Below are positions 27,592 through 37,581 of a stretch of DNA of 61,928 nt, one piece after another. The stretch lies in the NCBI GenBank assembly GCA_017440375.1, contig JAFSHK010000008.1:1-61928 (forward strand), written 5' to 3'. The first letter of the stretch is position 1, and the number at the start of each line of letters is the position of its first letter. A program made the position numbers and the translations under genes. A model generated the notes under the pieces. That model searched no databases. It was not told the DNA's origin and worked only from the letters and a program-made list of their open reading frames with translations. The DNA comes from Lachnospiraceae bacterium (GTDB lineage Bacteria; Bacillota; Clostridia; Lachnospirales; Lachnospiraceae).

Positions 27592-28410
27592 CTAGTCATC
27601 CAATAGTTGGGGATGTAATATCATCTGATAAACACTATCCTTCGATATACCTGCATTACAAATTGCAACAATGACCTTCCTTCGATGTATTTCCTGATAA
27701 GTATCTTCTATAATAAGCTCCGGCAATTCATAAGCTTCCAGAATGCCTCTTTTCTTGCCTACACTCCGATATGGGATTACATGAAAATTCTCCGGCAGAA
27801 AACACTCTTGAACATTCTGTGCCGCACCTTCACTCATAATGCATACCGGTGCCCCACTCATCGGTTCGGTCAAATGATTTCCGGTATCTACCAGTGCCTT
27901 AATTCTCACTTCTTTCTCTTTTACCGGAATCTTAATTTCCCTGATATCATTTCTCTTTCTTTTTTCTATTTTATGTATCAGAACCTTCAAAAGACTGTAA
28001 CCTATATAACCGTAGAATAAAAGATACCAAATACTATAATCGCTCCGTTTTCCAGCATTCCAAAACGCTCCAATTCTTTGCTCCAGCCATGATACAATAC
28101 TTCCGAAGAAAAAACCGCTCATTCCCATTATCAGGCTGCTTTGAAACACGTTTTTTACTGAACGAATCGGATATACAATCCGCATCATGCACATACTGAC
28201 AGGTATCATTCCACAAAATAGCCTGATTCTCAAATTGCAAACCGGCAATAATATAACCAGACATATCATTCCGGCTCCAAACAAGGCTCCCAGTAAAATT
28301 CTTCGATGTGTGGCAGTACATTTCAGAATTTTTCCCGTTATGGATAACAGATACAGATTCATTACGAGTTGAATGAAAAAAATACTGTCAATATATAAGT
28401 TGTAATACAC
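27592..28410 (-). CDS. spoIIGA: sigma-E processing peptidase SpoIIGA
   Basis: The 272-aa product has five or so N-terminal membrane helices and a C-terminal aspartic-protease domain with the active site [13 protein letters not shown]. It is triggered by the forespore signal SpoIIR to process pro-SigE. GTG 28410 is preceded by GGAGGTGG. The first gene of the operon, it lies directly below the Spo0A-type promoter at 28435-28469. Confidence 0.96.
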   Translation of the reverse strand: MYYNLYIDSIFFIQLVMNLYLLSITGKILKCTATHRRILLGALFGAGMICLVILLPVCNLRIRLFCGMIPVSMCMMRIVYPIRSVKNVFQSSLIMGMSGFFFGSIVSWLEQRIGAFWNAGKRSDYSIWYLLFYGYIGYSLLKVLIHKIEKRKRNDIREIKIPVKEKEVRIKALVDTGNHLTEPMSGAPVCIMSEGAAQNVQECFLPENFHVIPYRSVGKKRGILEAYELPELIIEDTYQEIHRRKVIVAICNAGISKDSVYQMILHPQLLDD

Positions 28411-28434
28411 TCTCCACCTCCATGTTTCTGCTTT

Positions 28435-28469
28435 ATTATAAAGAATACTGCGCGATTATTTTGTCAAAA
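28435..28469 (-). promoter_or_regulatory. spoIIGA promoter with 21-bp spacing and 0A-box-like sequence
   Basis: The perfect -35 TTGACA (28462-28467) and perfect -10 TATAAT (28435-28440) are separated by 21 bp instead of 17. In B. subtilis the spoIIG promoter has a similar stretched spacing (22 bp) and needs Spo0A~P. TTTTGTCAAAA (28459-28469, plus strand) overlaps the -35 and is one base from the 0A core TGTCGAA. A weaker box-like CTTGTCGGAAAA lies about 45 bp further upstream. Confidence 0.75.
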
Positions 28470-28554
28470 CGTGAGAGCAATTCCAGAATATTTTCTGACT
28501 TTTTCCGACAAGCCCGAATCCTTTCTCACTACCTACAAGCAGTATTTAATCATC

Positions 28555-28591
28555 AAAAAAACCACCAGAGTTTCAAACTCTGATGGTTTAT
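28555..28591 (-). terminator. terminator of ftsZ and the division cluster
   Basis: AAACCATCAGAGTTT pairs with AAACTCTGGTGGTTT and is followed by TTTT on the minus strand, downstream of ftsZ. Confidence 0.85.
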
Positions 28592-28625
28592 CAAATCATC
28601 CTTATTTATACAAATCCTATAAGTC

Positions 28626-29864
28626 CTATTTACGCTGTAAGAAATCCGGAATCTTCAAAGATTTCTCTTCTACGGAGCTTCTGATATCCGTTGCTTTGTT
28701 AATACCGGTAATCGGTTTCACCGGAGTCGGCTGTACACCGCCTGTCTGGGTTGCTGTTGTTGCCGTTGTAGCTGTTGCTGCAGATGGTCTGATTCCCAGA
28801 TTACTTGTACCAAAACTGCCAAGTCCTGCACTTGTTCCAACGGTTGTTTTACCCTGCAAAGAGGTTGGCGTAATATATGTAGATTTGAAGCCTAAACCTT
28901 TCGCCTGATTTGCTTTTTCTTCAATACCGGTAGCAATAATAGTAACATTGCAGGTATCTGTTTTGTTCGCATCATACATAGCACCGAAGATAATATTAAC
29001 ATCATCCCCTGTTAATTCTCTTACATAGTCTGCTGCATCAGAAGCATCTGCCAGAGAAATATCACCTGAAACATTGATAATAACATGTGTAGCACCGGAA
29101 ATGGTAGTTTCCAAAAGTGGACTTTCTACTGCCATCTTAACTGCTTCACTTGCTTTGTCATCGCCTTTACCGCTACCAATACCAATATGTGCAATGCCCT
29201 TGTCCTTCATAACGGTCTGTACATCGGCAAAGTCGAGGTTAATAACTGCCGGTACATTGATTAAGTCTGTGATACCCTGAACTGCCTGCTGTAATACTTC
29301 GTCTGCCTTCTTCAAAGCATCCGGCATGGTTGTCCGTCTGTCAACAATCTCTAATAATTTGTCATTCGGAATGACAATCAAAGTATCCACGTTATCTTTA
29401 ATCTTCTCAATACCGTTTAATGCATTTACCATACGTGCTTTCGCTTCAAAACGGAAAGGCTTGGTTACTACACCAACGGTAAGAATTCCCATATCTTTTG
29501 CTAATTTTGCAACAACCGGTGCTGCACCTGTACCGGTTCCGCCACCCATACCACAGGTTACGAATACCATATCTGCACCTTTTAGTGCTGCTGCTACTTC
29601 TTCTTCACTTTCCTCAGCCGCTTTCTCACCGATTTCCGGTTTCGCACCTGCACCAAGTCCTTTGGTAAGCTTCTCACCAATCTGTAACAGCTTAGGCGCT
29701 TTACAAAGCTGTAAAGCCTGTTTATCGGTATTGATTCCGATAAAATCAACACCATCAATATTTTCATCAATCATTCTATTAACAGCATTATTACCTGCAC
29801 CGCCGACACCAACTACTATAATCTTTGCTGCAGCTTCTGCGTCATTTGTCTTAATTTCAAGCAA
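28626..29864 (-). CDS. ftsZ: cell division protein FtsZ
   Basis: The 412-aa tubulin homologue forms the Z ring. It has the GTP-binding [13 protein letters not shown] and the tubulin signature [13 protein letters not shown], with the T7 loop [12 protein letters not shown] variable Thr/Ala-rich linker leads to the conserved C-terminal peptide IPDFLQRK, which binds partners such as SepF or EzrA. It is the last gene of the division cluster. No ftsA is beside it, as in many Clostridia. Confidence 0.98.
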   Translation of the reverse strand: MLEIKTNDAEAAAKIIVVGVGGAGNNAVNRMIDENIDGVDFIGINTDKQALQLCKAPKLLQIGEKLTKGLGAGAKPEIGEKAAEESEEEVAAALKGADMVFVTCGMGGGTGTGAAPVVAKLAKDMGILTVGVVTKPFRFEAKARMVNALNGIEKIKDNVDTLIVIPNDKLLEIVDRRTTMPDALKKADEVLQQAVQGITDLINVPAVINLDFADVQTVMKDKGIAHIGIGSGKGDDKASEAVKMAVESPLLETTISGATHVIINVSGDISLADASDAADYVRELTGDDVNIIFGAMYDANKTDTCNVTIIATGIEEKANQAKGLGFKSTYITPTSLQGKTTVGTSAGLGSFGTSNLGIRPSAATATTATTATQTGGVQPTPVKPITGINKATDIRSSVEEKSLKIPDFLQRK

Positions 29865-29996
29865 GGGTAGTTCCTCCTTCTGTTCCTAAATAAACTCATA
29901 TAGTTTATCATATAATTATTTTTTCAAATTAGCAACCCTATTTTTTCGTTTCAGAGAATTTTTTTCTTCTCTTATCAGACTTATTTCCTATTTTTT

Positions 29997-30836
29997 CTAT
30001 TCTGATTCAAAGCTTATTGTCTTTGTTTCTTCTGTATACTCCTTCATGTTCAATGTACCGCTTTTTCCTTCCAGCTCCGGCAACATATATTGCAGCTTCA
30101 TAATTTTCTCATCAATATCATCGCTGGCTCCCATTGCCACCTTCACCTCTCCGAAAATTAACGTTACCTGATAATCCGAATCATAGTAAATTTTATCTAC
30201 TGACAGAGAATACTTGTCCAACAACTGCGTAATCTTCAAAATATCCTGAAAAACTTCCTGATTCTCCACCGGAAGCGGTTCGTGCAAAATTACATGGTTA
30301 AACAAAAGACCTGTTACCTGCGGTATTCCCGGGGTTCCTTCTTCGGAAGTTTCTACGACAATGCCTTCGTTATCAAAATACATGTATCTTCCCAGATATG
30401 TTACATAGCCTGCCACTGCTTTCTCATAAACAGTGATTCGAACCGTATCCTTTGCTTCGATTGCAACGTCCATAGTTTCAATAAATGGAATATCCTTGAT
30501 TTCTTTATCCCGATATTTCATCGAAAGAAAAATAGAATTATGCCCATAAGGGCCATCCATAACCATTTCCATAATTTCTTCGTTGGTATAATGAATATTT
30601 CCCTCTACATAGACAGTCGTAATAGTATAGTTCTTCATAATGTAAATATATCCACCTATGAAAACTGTCAGAAAACCACACAGGATAGCAGAAAGAACTG
30701 CTACACGCTTCTTTTTCCCGAATCGAAGCTTCTGCTCTTTCTGCTCCCCCTGTACTTTTCCTTTGGTATCACTTTTCACCAATCTCAAATTAGGATTTCT
30801 CTTATTTACTTTCCTAACTACTTTCTTGCCAGCCAT
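29997..30836 (-). CDS. ftsQ: cell division protein FtsQ/DivIB
   Basis: The 279-aa bitopic protein has a basic cytoplasmic tail, a membrane helix at about 45-67 (VAVLSAILCGFLTVFIGGYI), a POTRA domain (YTITTVYVEGNIHYTNEEIM) and a beta domain. It belongs to the divisome with FtsL and FtsB. ATG 30836 (MAGKKVV) is chosen, with AAAGGATG upstream; the frame from 30884 would overlap murA. It begins 11 nt after murA. Confidence 0.9.
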   Translation of the reverse strand: MAGKKVVRKVNKRNPNLRLVKSDTKGKVQGEQKEQKLRFGKKKRVAVLSAILCGFLTVFIGGYIYIMKNYTITTVYVEGNIHYTNEEIMEMVMDGPYGHNSIFLSMKYRDKEIKDIPFIETMDVAIEAKDTVRITVYEKAVAGYVTYLGRYMYFDNEGIVVETSEEGTPGIPQVTGLLFNHVILHEPLPVENQEVFQDILKITQLLDKYSLSVDKIYYDSDYQVTLIFGEVKVAMGASDDIDEKIMKLQYMLPELEGKSGTLNMKEYTEETKTISFESE

Positions 30837-30847
30837 ATTATCATCCT

Positions 30848-32119
30848 TTAAATATCTGTAACAGGATAGTCTATCTTTTGGCATCGAATGCCAAGCTTCT
30901 GCAAATCAAAGCAGATATCCTCGTAACCTCTTTCTATAAAATGGCAGTTCGTAACTGTTGTTACACCATCCGCCATAGCGCCTGCAAGCACCAGTGCCGC
31001 ACCGCCGCGAAGCTCTTCCGCCTGTATCAACGCACCTTGCAAACGCTCTGTGCCATCTATGATAACCACATTCTTCTGTACTTGAATGTTCGCCCCCATT
31101 TTTTGTAACTCCGGTACAATCCGAAAACGATTCTCAAAAATCGTCTCTTCCATAATACTTCTGCCATCCGCTACCGTTAATGCCGTTAAAAAAGCGGATT
31201 GTATATCCGTCGGAAATCCCGGATAGCTGTCGGTCTGCAATTTGGAAAGTGCTTTTCTTCTTTCGTAACAAATAACCAAAAGTCCGTCTTTACTTTCCTC
31301 CAGTATTGCTCCCATCTCTTCCGCCACACGGATAATACTCTGCATTTGTATACATGGTGCTTCTTTCAAAAAAATTTCCCCACCACTGCAAAGGCAAGCT
31401 GCCAGATACGTTCCGGCTACAATTCGGTCTGCCGGTATTCGGTATGTTATCGGATATAACTTCTCAACTCCGTGAATTACCAATCTGCTTGTACCTGCAC
31501 CCTCAATCTTCGCGCCGGCTTTTATCAAAAATTCACATAAGGCACTGATTTCCGGTTCTCTTGCCGCATTTTCAATAATGGTGTCTCCCTTTGCAAGTAC
31601 TGCCGCTAACAAAAGGTTTTCAGTTGCACCTACACTGACAAACGGTAGTCTGTGATAAGTTCCAACAAGAGCCTTTGTTTCCGCATAAAAACCATCTTCT
31701 TTTTCTTCAATGGTGACTCCCATTTTGCGAAGCCCCTGCAAATGCAAATCAATAGGTCTTGAACCAATCACGCATCCACCCGGATACTGCATACTGACAC
31801 TACCGATTCTTGCAAGCAGTGCTCCTAACAGCATAATCGAAGAACGCATAACACAAACAGAATCCGATGGCATGTCACAATGGGAAAGCTGCCCTGTATG
31901 AACTTTTACCGTCTGTCCCTGCCTTTCAATTTTACAACACATACTTTCTAACAGGCGTATCATATGACGCACATCACTGATGTTAGGACAATTTTCTATT
32001 TCGCAAGTACCGTCTATTAAAAGAGTAGCTGCCAAAATTGGCAGCACTGCATTTTTGGAACCTTGTATTCTCGTCTGTCCCTGCAGACGTTTTCCCCCAT
32101 ATATCTGAATCGCATTCAT
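30848..32119 (-). CDS. murA: UDP-N-acetylglucosamine 1-carboxyvinyltransferase
   Basis: The 423-aa enzyme transfers enolpyruvate from PEP to UDP-GlcNAc, the first committed step of peptidoglycan synthesis and the target of fosfomycin. It has GSKNAVLPILAA at the N-terminus and the active-site cysteine loop PGGCVIGSRPIDLHL, with the RG(Y)E motif near the C-terminus. It lies between ftsW and ftsQ, where many genomes have murG. Confidence 0.97.
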   Translation of the reverse strand: MNAIQIYGGKRLQGQTRIQGSKNAVLPILAATLLIDGTCEIENCPNISDVRHMIRLLESMCCKIERQGQTVKVHTGQLSHCDMPSDSVCVMRSSIMLLGALLARIGSVSMQYPGGCVIGSRPIDLHLQGLRKMGVTIEEKEDGFYAETKALVGTYHRLPFVSVGATENLLLAAVLAKGDTIIENAAREPEISALCEFLIKAGAKIEGAGTSRLVIHGVEKLYPITYRIPADRIVAGTYLAACLCSGGEIFLKEAPCIQMQSIIRVAEEMGAILEESKDGLLVICYERRKALSKLQTDSYPGFPTDIQSAFLTALTVADGRSIMEETIFENRFRIVPELQKMGANIQVQKNVVIIDGTERLQGALIQAEELRGGAALVLAGAMADGVTTVTNCHFIERGYEDICFDLQKLGIRCQKIDYPVTDI

Positions 32120-32192
32120 AGCAAAACCTCAAAGCAGATAATATATGACCTACTTTATCTATATGGGAAATTTTCAAAAAATTATCTTGTAC

Positions 32193-33359
32193 CTATAAAT
32201 CTTTTAAATGAATTCCTTTTGCCACACTAAGTACAAGTCCTATTTCAATCATCAAGAACAGTACCGATGTACCTCCGTAACTGATAAACGGAAGGGAAAT
32301 ACCGGTATTCGGAATGGTATTCGTTACAACCGCTATGTTCAAAATAACCTGAATTGCAATATGTCCCAGTACACCTACTACTAATAGGGCACCAAACAAA
32401 TCCGGTGCATTATTGGCAATTACCATAAAACGCCAGATAAGAAGCATAAACATCAAGATAACGGCAATTCCTCCAAACAAACCTAGTTCCTCACAAATAA
32501 TAGAGAAAATCATATCGTTCTGTGCTTCAGGAAGGAATCCGAGCTTCTGCATACTTGCTCCAAGTCCTTTTCCCAAAATACCGCCGGAACCAATCGCATA
32601 CAATGCCTGCAAGGTTTGAAAACCTTTACCACTGGCATAAGCCTCCGGATCAAGCCACGCAAGAATACGTGCTCCACGGAAATCCAGACCTTCCGTACCG
32701 CCCTCTGCCATTTTCACAATAATAAAAACAATTAATGCAGCACCTGCCAGTGCCAACAATCCAAGAATAATAAATCTTTTATAATCCGGACATGATACAA
32801 ACAACATCAGTATTGCAATTCCCATAACGATAATTGCAGAACTCATATTGGATGTAATTCTCCAAATCATCAACGCAATCGGAACCGGAACGGCTAACAC
32901 CGTATAGAAGCCTTTCCTATGCCTTATCTGTTTACCCATCGAGCATATCATACTCGCCAGAAATAAAATCATACCCAATTTGGCTACTTCTGCAGGCTGT
33001 AAGGAAATACCTGCAATTCTAAGCCATCTTTTGGCACCATTTGCCTCATAACCAAACGGAATAATTAACAAAATCAAAACAACGGAAACGGCATATCCCA
33101 AAACTGCAAAACGTTCCCAGAAATGATACGGAATATTGGCTACAACCATCATAACGACAATACCAAGCAATGTCGCACCAAGCTGCTTTTTAAAATAGAA
33201 CGCAGAATCACCAAACTCCAGGTTCGCTTCATAAGAACTTGTTGAATATACCATAACCAATCCAAAGCCCAAAAGGAATAATACAATAAACAGCAGGCTA
33301 TAATCCATATACCGACTGCCACTATTCGATTTTCTTCGGGATGCTACTCTTTCTGCCAC
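32193..33359 (-). CDS. ftsW: peptidoglycan glycosyltransferase FtsW (SEDS family)
   Basis: The 388-aa SEDS polymerase has about ten membrane helices and the family motifs GFGLVMVYSTSSYEA, GANGAKRWLRI, QPAEVAKLG, and FISYGGTS near the C-terminus. It works with a class B PBP during septation. Its start is 3 nt from the end of murD. Neighbours favour FtsW over RodA. Confidence 0.95.
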   Translation of the reverse strand: MAERVASRRKSNSGSRYMDYSLLFIVLFLLGFGLVMVYSTSSYEANLEFGDSAFYFKKQLGATLLGIVVMMVVANIPYHFWERFAVLGYAVSVVLILLIIPFGYEANGAKRWLRIAGISLQPAEVAKLGMILFLASMICSMGKQIRHRKGFYTVLAVPVPIALMIWRITSNMSSAIIVMGIAILMLFVSCPDYKRFIILGLLALAGAALIVFIIVKMAEGGTEGLDFRGARILAWLDPEAYASGKGFQTLQALYAIGSGGILGKGLGASMQKLGFLPEAQNDMIFSIICEELGLFGGIAVILMFMLLIWRFMVIANNAPDLFGALLVVGVLGHIAIQVILNIAVVTNTIPNTGISLPFISYGGTSVLFLMIEIGLVLSVAKGIHLKDL

Positions 33360-33361
33360 TC

Positions 33362-34738
33362 TTATGACTCCTTCAGATTATTTACAAACTCTTTAAACAT
33401 CTTTCCTCGAATTTCATAATTCGGGAACATTCCCCAGCTTGCACATGCCGGTGATAATAATACCGCATCACCGGAAACTGCATTTTGCACACAAATAGCA
33501 AATGCTTCTTCAAACGTGTCTGCCAGCACGATATTTTCTACCCCATGCTTTCTGGCACACTCTGCTATCTTCTCTCTCGTCTGACCGATTAAAACAAAGC
33601 ATTTTACCTTACCGTCAAATGCTTCAATCCACTCATCATATTCGCTCTGTTTGTCATAACCGCCGCCTATTAAAATCGTCGGCTTAGACATTGCTTTGAT
33701 GCCTTGGATTGCCGCATCCGGATTGGTTCCTTTCGAATCATTATAATAATCCACACCACACTTTGTTGCTACAAATTCAATTCTATGTTCTACGGCTTTG
33801 AAGGTTTTCACCGTGGCAAGAATCGCATCCATCGGTACGCCCATAGCCTGTGAAATCGCAATCGCCGCCATAACGTTCTCTACGTTACACATACCTACCA
33901 GATTCATATCATGGATATTCATTATCCGCTCAGAATTGCCACCTTTCGCCTGATAAATCTCTTCCCCCTCCAGATAAAAACCATCATCCAGTTTTCTTGC
34001 CGAGGAAAAATAAATAACCTTCGCCGGACATCTTTCTCCGAATGCCCTTGTATATTCATTCTCATAGTTTAAAACACAGACATCATCTTTGGTCTGATTC
34101 ATCGCAATCACTTCTTTTGCCGCAACATAATTTTCCATCGTATGGTGACGGTTCAGATGATCCGGTGTAACATTAAGGATAGCTGATACTGCCGGACGGA
34201 AGGATTCGATGGTCTCTAACTGAAAGCTACTGATTTCTGCTACTGTAACAGTCTCATCAACAGACTCTAGTGCTGTCAAGGTATAGGGATTCCCAATATT
34301 ACCTACCACATAAACACTATTATAATAAGCTGCCATAATCTCGCCTACCAAAGAAGTTGTGGTTGTCTTACCATTCGTTCCTGTAATTGCCGCCACTTTG
34401 CCTTTGCCAAGAACATAAGCAAGTTCAATCTCGCCCCATATTTTAATTCCTTTTTCCCGAAAACTGTTTACAAACTCTGTATCCGTCGGAACACCCGGAC
34501 TTAATACCACAAGTTCAATCGTATTTTTTACATCTTCTGATAACTTTCCAACAATAACCTCTCCCTTACAGGAAGCAGAGAGTTTTGCTTCTACTTCTTC
34601 TTTTACTAATTTTTCATTTTCGTCATAAAGAATCGGACAGGCTCCTACTTTGCTGAGAACTTCTGTTGCTCCCACGCCACTGATTCCCGATCCGACTACT
34701 AATACTTTTTTTCCTTGTAAATCCATCTTAACAACCAT
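33362..34738 (-). CDS. murD: UDP-N-acetylmuramoyl-L-alanine--D-glutamate ligase
   Basis: The 458-aa Mur ligase adds D-Glu to UDP-MurNAc-L-Ala. It has the N-terminal Rossmann VLVVGSGISGVGA, the ATP site AITGTNGKTTTTSLVG, and the Mur ligase signature region LNVTPDHLNRH. Two nearby starts exist; the second Met (34726, MDLQGKKVLVV) matches the usual MurD N-terminus, but the first has a closer purine-rich site. Tightly packed with ftsW and mraY. Confidence 0.97.
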   Translation of the reverse strand: MVVKMDLQGKKVLVVGSGISGVGATEVLSKVGACPILYDENEKLVKEEVEAKLSASCKGEVIVGKLSEDVKNTIELVVLSPGVPTDTEFVNSFREKGIKIWGEIELAYVLGKGKVAAITGTNGKTTTTSLVGEIMAAYYNSVYVVGNIGNPYTLTALESVDETVTVAEISSFQLETIESFRPAVSAILNVTPDHLNRHHTMENYVAAKEVIAMNQTKDDVCVLNYENEYTRAFGERCPAKVIYFSSARKLDDGFYLEGEEIYQAKGGNSERIMNIHDMNLVGMCNVENVMAAIAISQAMGVPMDAILATVKTFKAVEHRIEFVATKCGVDYYNDSKGTNPDAAIQGIKAMSKPTILIGGGYDKQSEYDEWIEAFDGKVKCFVLIGQTREKIAECARKHGVENIVLADTFEEAFAICVQNAVSGDAVLLSPACASWGMFPNYEIRGKMFKEFVNNLKES

Positions 34739-34762
34739 GCCTTTCTCTTAATTTGCCTTCTC

Positions 34763-35722
34763 TTACAGAATACCCATAAGTGCAACCAGACAAAGCAATG
34801 CTGTTACAATAGAAAAAACTGCTACAACTCTTGTTTCTGACCAGCCACATAATTCAAAGTGATGGTGAATTGGTGCCATTTTAAAAATACGTTTTCCACC
34901 GGATATTTTAAAATAAGATACCTGTATCATAACAGACAATACTTCTATCACATAAATCAAACCTACAATTGCAAGGAATATCGGCATCTGCATCATATAC
35001 GCAGTGGCAGCAACAAAACCACCAAGCGCAAGAGAACCGGTATCGCCCATGAAAACACTTGCCGGATGCACATTAAACAACAAAAAGCCAAGAAGCGCAC
35101 CGACAACCGCACAAGTAATCGGCTCAATTCCACTGTTAAGCCCGATTGCCACTACGGTAAAGAAGGTTGCTACCAATACGGTTACAGAACTTGCCAAACC
35201 ATCCAGACCGTCTGTAAAGTTTGTTCCATTTACCGTACCTATTACAATAAAGAAGAGAATCGGCACATTCAAAATTCTAAAATCCAAATATGTTCCCGGC
35301 ATAAATGGAACACGCATTGCTAATGGCACATCGGTATAATGCAGAATATAGTATGCAAACACACCGGTTACCAGTATCTGTAACGCCATTTTCTGCCATG
35401 CCCGAAGTCCCATAGAACGTTTTAATACTACTTTGATATAATCATCCAGAAAACCAATCAGACCAAATCCCAATGTCACGAACAAAATCGGAATAATCTT
35501 CGGATAATCCTTTACATAAAGAATCGATGTTACAACCACTGCAATTAAAATCAGAATACCGCCCATCGTCGGTGTACCATTTTTCTTCAAATGTGTCTCT
35601 GGTCCTTCGTCACGAACCGTCTGCCCCACCTTCAATCTTCTCAAAAAAGGAATTACAAAAGGGCCTAAAACGACACTGATTGCAAATGATATAATTACTG
35701 ACATTAAAATTGTAGCACTCAT
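34763..35722 (-). CDS. mraY: phospho-N-acetylmuramoyl-pentapeptide-transferase
   Basis: The 319-aa membrane enzyme makes lipid I from UDP-MurNAc-pentapeptide and undecaprenyl phosphate. It has about ten helices, the motif TMGGILI, FLDDYIKV, NGTNFTDGLDGLA, and the magnesium/nucleotide loop MAPIHHHFEL. It is part of the dcw transcript. Confidence 0.97.
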   Translation of the reverse strand: MSATILMSVIISFAISVVLGPFVIPFLRRLKVGQTVRDEGPETHLKKNGTPTMGGILILIAVVVTSILYVKDYPKIIPILFVTLGFGLIGFLDDYIKVVLKRSMGLRAWQKMALQILVTGVFAYYILHYTDVPLAMRVPFMPGTYLDFRILNVPILFFIVIGTVNGTNFTDGLDGLASSVTVLVATFFTVVAIGLNSGIEPITCAVVGALLGFLLFNVHPASVFMGDTGSLALGGFVAATAYMMQMPIFLAIVGLIYVIEVLSVMIQVSYFKISGGKRIFKMAPIHHHFELCGWSETRVVAVFSIVTALLCLVALMGIL

Positions 35723-35751
35723 TTTTCTAACCTGACCTTTACCTTATACTC

Positions 35752-37509
35752 TCAATAACTCTTCGTACTATTATAATCCATCTTTTCCAAATAAGGAAGG
35801 ATATTTTCAAAAAGCTGCTTGATAACCGGCGCAGCAATCTGACCTCCATAATACAATCCCTGCGGATTATTGATAATAACGATCGCAAGTACCTGTGGAT
35901 TATCCGCAGGCGCAAATCCTAGAAAGGATGCTATATATTTCCCACTGCCACGTGGCAATGTCTGACTGGTTGCTGTTTTACCACCAATACGATAGCCTTC
36001 CACATAACCATTTTTACCGCTTCCGCTTTCTACGACCTGTTCCAGCATGTAACGCATCGTTGCCGAGGTTTCTTCTGATACAATATTTTCTTTGACCGGA
36101 TAAGCAAAAGATTTGCTTTCACTTCCATCCGTATTCGCTACACGCACACCAAAATGCGGTGTGATTCGTCTACCTCCATTTATAATGGAAGAAGCTGTTA
36201 CCGCTAATTGAATTGGTGTAATTTGAAACGACTGTCCAAAGGAAATCGTAGCAAGCTCCACTTCCCCGATATTTTCCTTCTTGTGCATAATCGTTCCGGC
36301 TTCACCGGGCAAATCAATTCCAGTCTTATCTAACAGACCAAACTGCTTAAAATACTTATAATAGTTATCAACACCCAAACGAAGTCCGACTGTGACAAAC
36401 ACCGGATTGCACGAATTCATGGTAGCCTGCACAAAATCCTCTGCCCCATGACCGGTTGTCTTATGACATCGTATTCTTCTGTCACCCACCATAATATAAC
36501 CCGGACAAGAGAAATTGTCCGTTGTAGCAACAACACCTTCTTCCAACCCAGCGGCCGCCGTAATAATTTTGAAGGTAGACCCCGGTTCATAGGTATCATT
36601 GATACAACCATTACGCCACATTGCATTTAAGAGTTCCTGCTTTTTCTCCTCGCTCAAGCCTTCGGTATTCACTGTTTCCGGCAGGGTATATGGATTGTTC
36701 AAATCAAATTCCGGTACATTTACCATTGCAAGAATTTCCCCATTCTGCGGGTTCATCACTAACATAGACACACTGTCTGCCTGCTTGGTTTCCATTGTCT
36801 GCAAAGCAAGCTGTGTCGCATAACTCTGGATATTCATATCCAGGCTGATATACAAATCCTGCCCATTGACAGGCTCCACTCGTTCTTCTCCTGCTTCTGA
36901 CACTTCTACACCTTTGGCATCCGTCACCGTTAAAATCGTTCCCGCTTCTCCCTGTAAATATTCCTCATAGATAACCTCCAAGCCAATAATTCCTTGATTA
37001 TCGCCTCCGGTAAAACCAAGCACCTTCGATGCTAAGGATTCGTAGGGATAATATCGTTTGTAATCTTCATCCACCTTGACTCCCGCAAGCTCATATTCCC
37101 TTATAACATCCCCAATGTCTTTGTCTACGTTACTTTTAATTTTTTCTATGGCAGAATATTTTTCCACCCGCTTACGCACATATTCTTCCGATAAATCCAA
37201 TTCTTTCGCCAATACAGCAATGACTTCTTCCGCATCTTCAATCTGATTATGTATGACAGAAATAGTACAAACTGTCTTATTATCCGCAAGTACCTCTCCA
37301 TTGGCATCTATAATTCGCCCTCTTGCAGCTTTGATTGTTCGCTCTCTTTCGTGTAGTTCCTTTGCTTTCTGCGTATAATATTCAGACTGAAAAATCATCA
37401 GATAAACCAGTCGCCCTATTAAACCCATGAAAACAATCAGACAGATAAACATAACGGCAACCGTTTTATTCCTATGAAATGTTCTATGAAAATAATCCTT
37501 CTCTTTCAT
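35752..37509 (-). CDS. class B penicillin-binding protein (FtsI/SpoVD type) with KTA box
   Basis: The 585-aa transpeptidase has a short cytoplasmic N-terminus, a membrane helix (about 17-40), a dimerisation domain and the transpeptidase domain. Active-site motifs (numbered from ATG 37509) are SxxK in YEPGSTFKI (311-314), SxN in MNSCNPVF (366-368), and GGKTATSQ at 511-513, where KTG is usual. An in-frame GTG at 37527 lacks a ribosome binding site, so ATG 37509 (AGG 14 nt upstream) is preferred. No PASTA domain is present. Second of two tandem PBPs; one is presumably divisome, the other sporulation (SpoVD-like). Confidence 0.88.
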   Translation of the reverse strand: MKEKDYFHRTFHRNKTVAVMFICLIVFMGLIGRLVYLMIFQSEYYTQKAKELHERERTIKAARGRIIDANGEVLADNKTVCTISVIHNQIEDAEEVIAVLAKELDLSEEYVRKRVEKYSAIEKIKSNVDKDIGDVIREYELAGVKVDEDYKRYYPYESLASKVLGFTGGDNQGIIGLEVIYEEYLQGEAGTILTVTDAKGVEVSEAGEERVEPVNGQDLYISLDMNIQSYATQLALQTMETKQADSVSMLVMNPQNGEILAMVNVPEFDLNNPYTLPETVNTEGLSEEKKQELLNAMWRNGCINDTYEPGSTFKIITAAAGLEEGVVATTDNFSCPGYIMVGDRRIRCHKTTGHGAEDFVQATMNSCNPVFVTVGLRLGVDNYYKYFKQFGLLDKTGIDLPGEAGTIMHKKENIGEVELATISFGQSFQITPIQLAVTASSIINGGRRITPHFGVRVANTDGSESKSFAYPVKENIVSEETSATMRYMLEQVVESGSGKNGYVEGYRIGGKTATSQTLPRGSGKYIASFLGFAPADNPQVLAIVIINNPQGLYYGGQIAAPVIKQLFENILPYLEKMDYNSTKSY

Positions 37510-37521
37510 TTGATAGAAAAA

Positions 37522-37566
37522 CCTCACAAAAAGGTATTAATATAATTTATTACCGTTTTCATGAGG
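37522..37566 (-). promoter_or_regulatory. stem-loop between the two PBP genes, overlapping the second gene's ribosome binding site
   Basis: A 45-nt imperfect palindrome begins CCTCATGAAAACGG and ends with a complementary ACCTTTTTGTGAGG on the minus strand. The 3' arm contains the GAGG that serves the downstream PBP. There is no following U-tract on the minus strand. Confidence 0.45.
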
Positions 37567-37581
37567 TTATTCTTCTGAACT

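Noticed and set aside
29326-29889. 187-codon open frame on the plus strand
   Set aside because: It lies fully antisense to ftsZ, has no ribosome binding site, and its Ser/Pro/Thr-rich translation is the usual shadow of a constrained frame.
30282-30851. 189-codon open frame on the plus strand
   Set aside because: Antisense to ftsQ, with composition like random translation and no domain.
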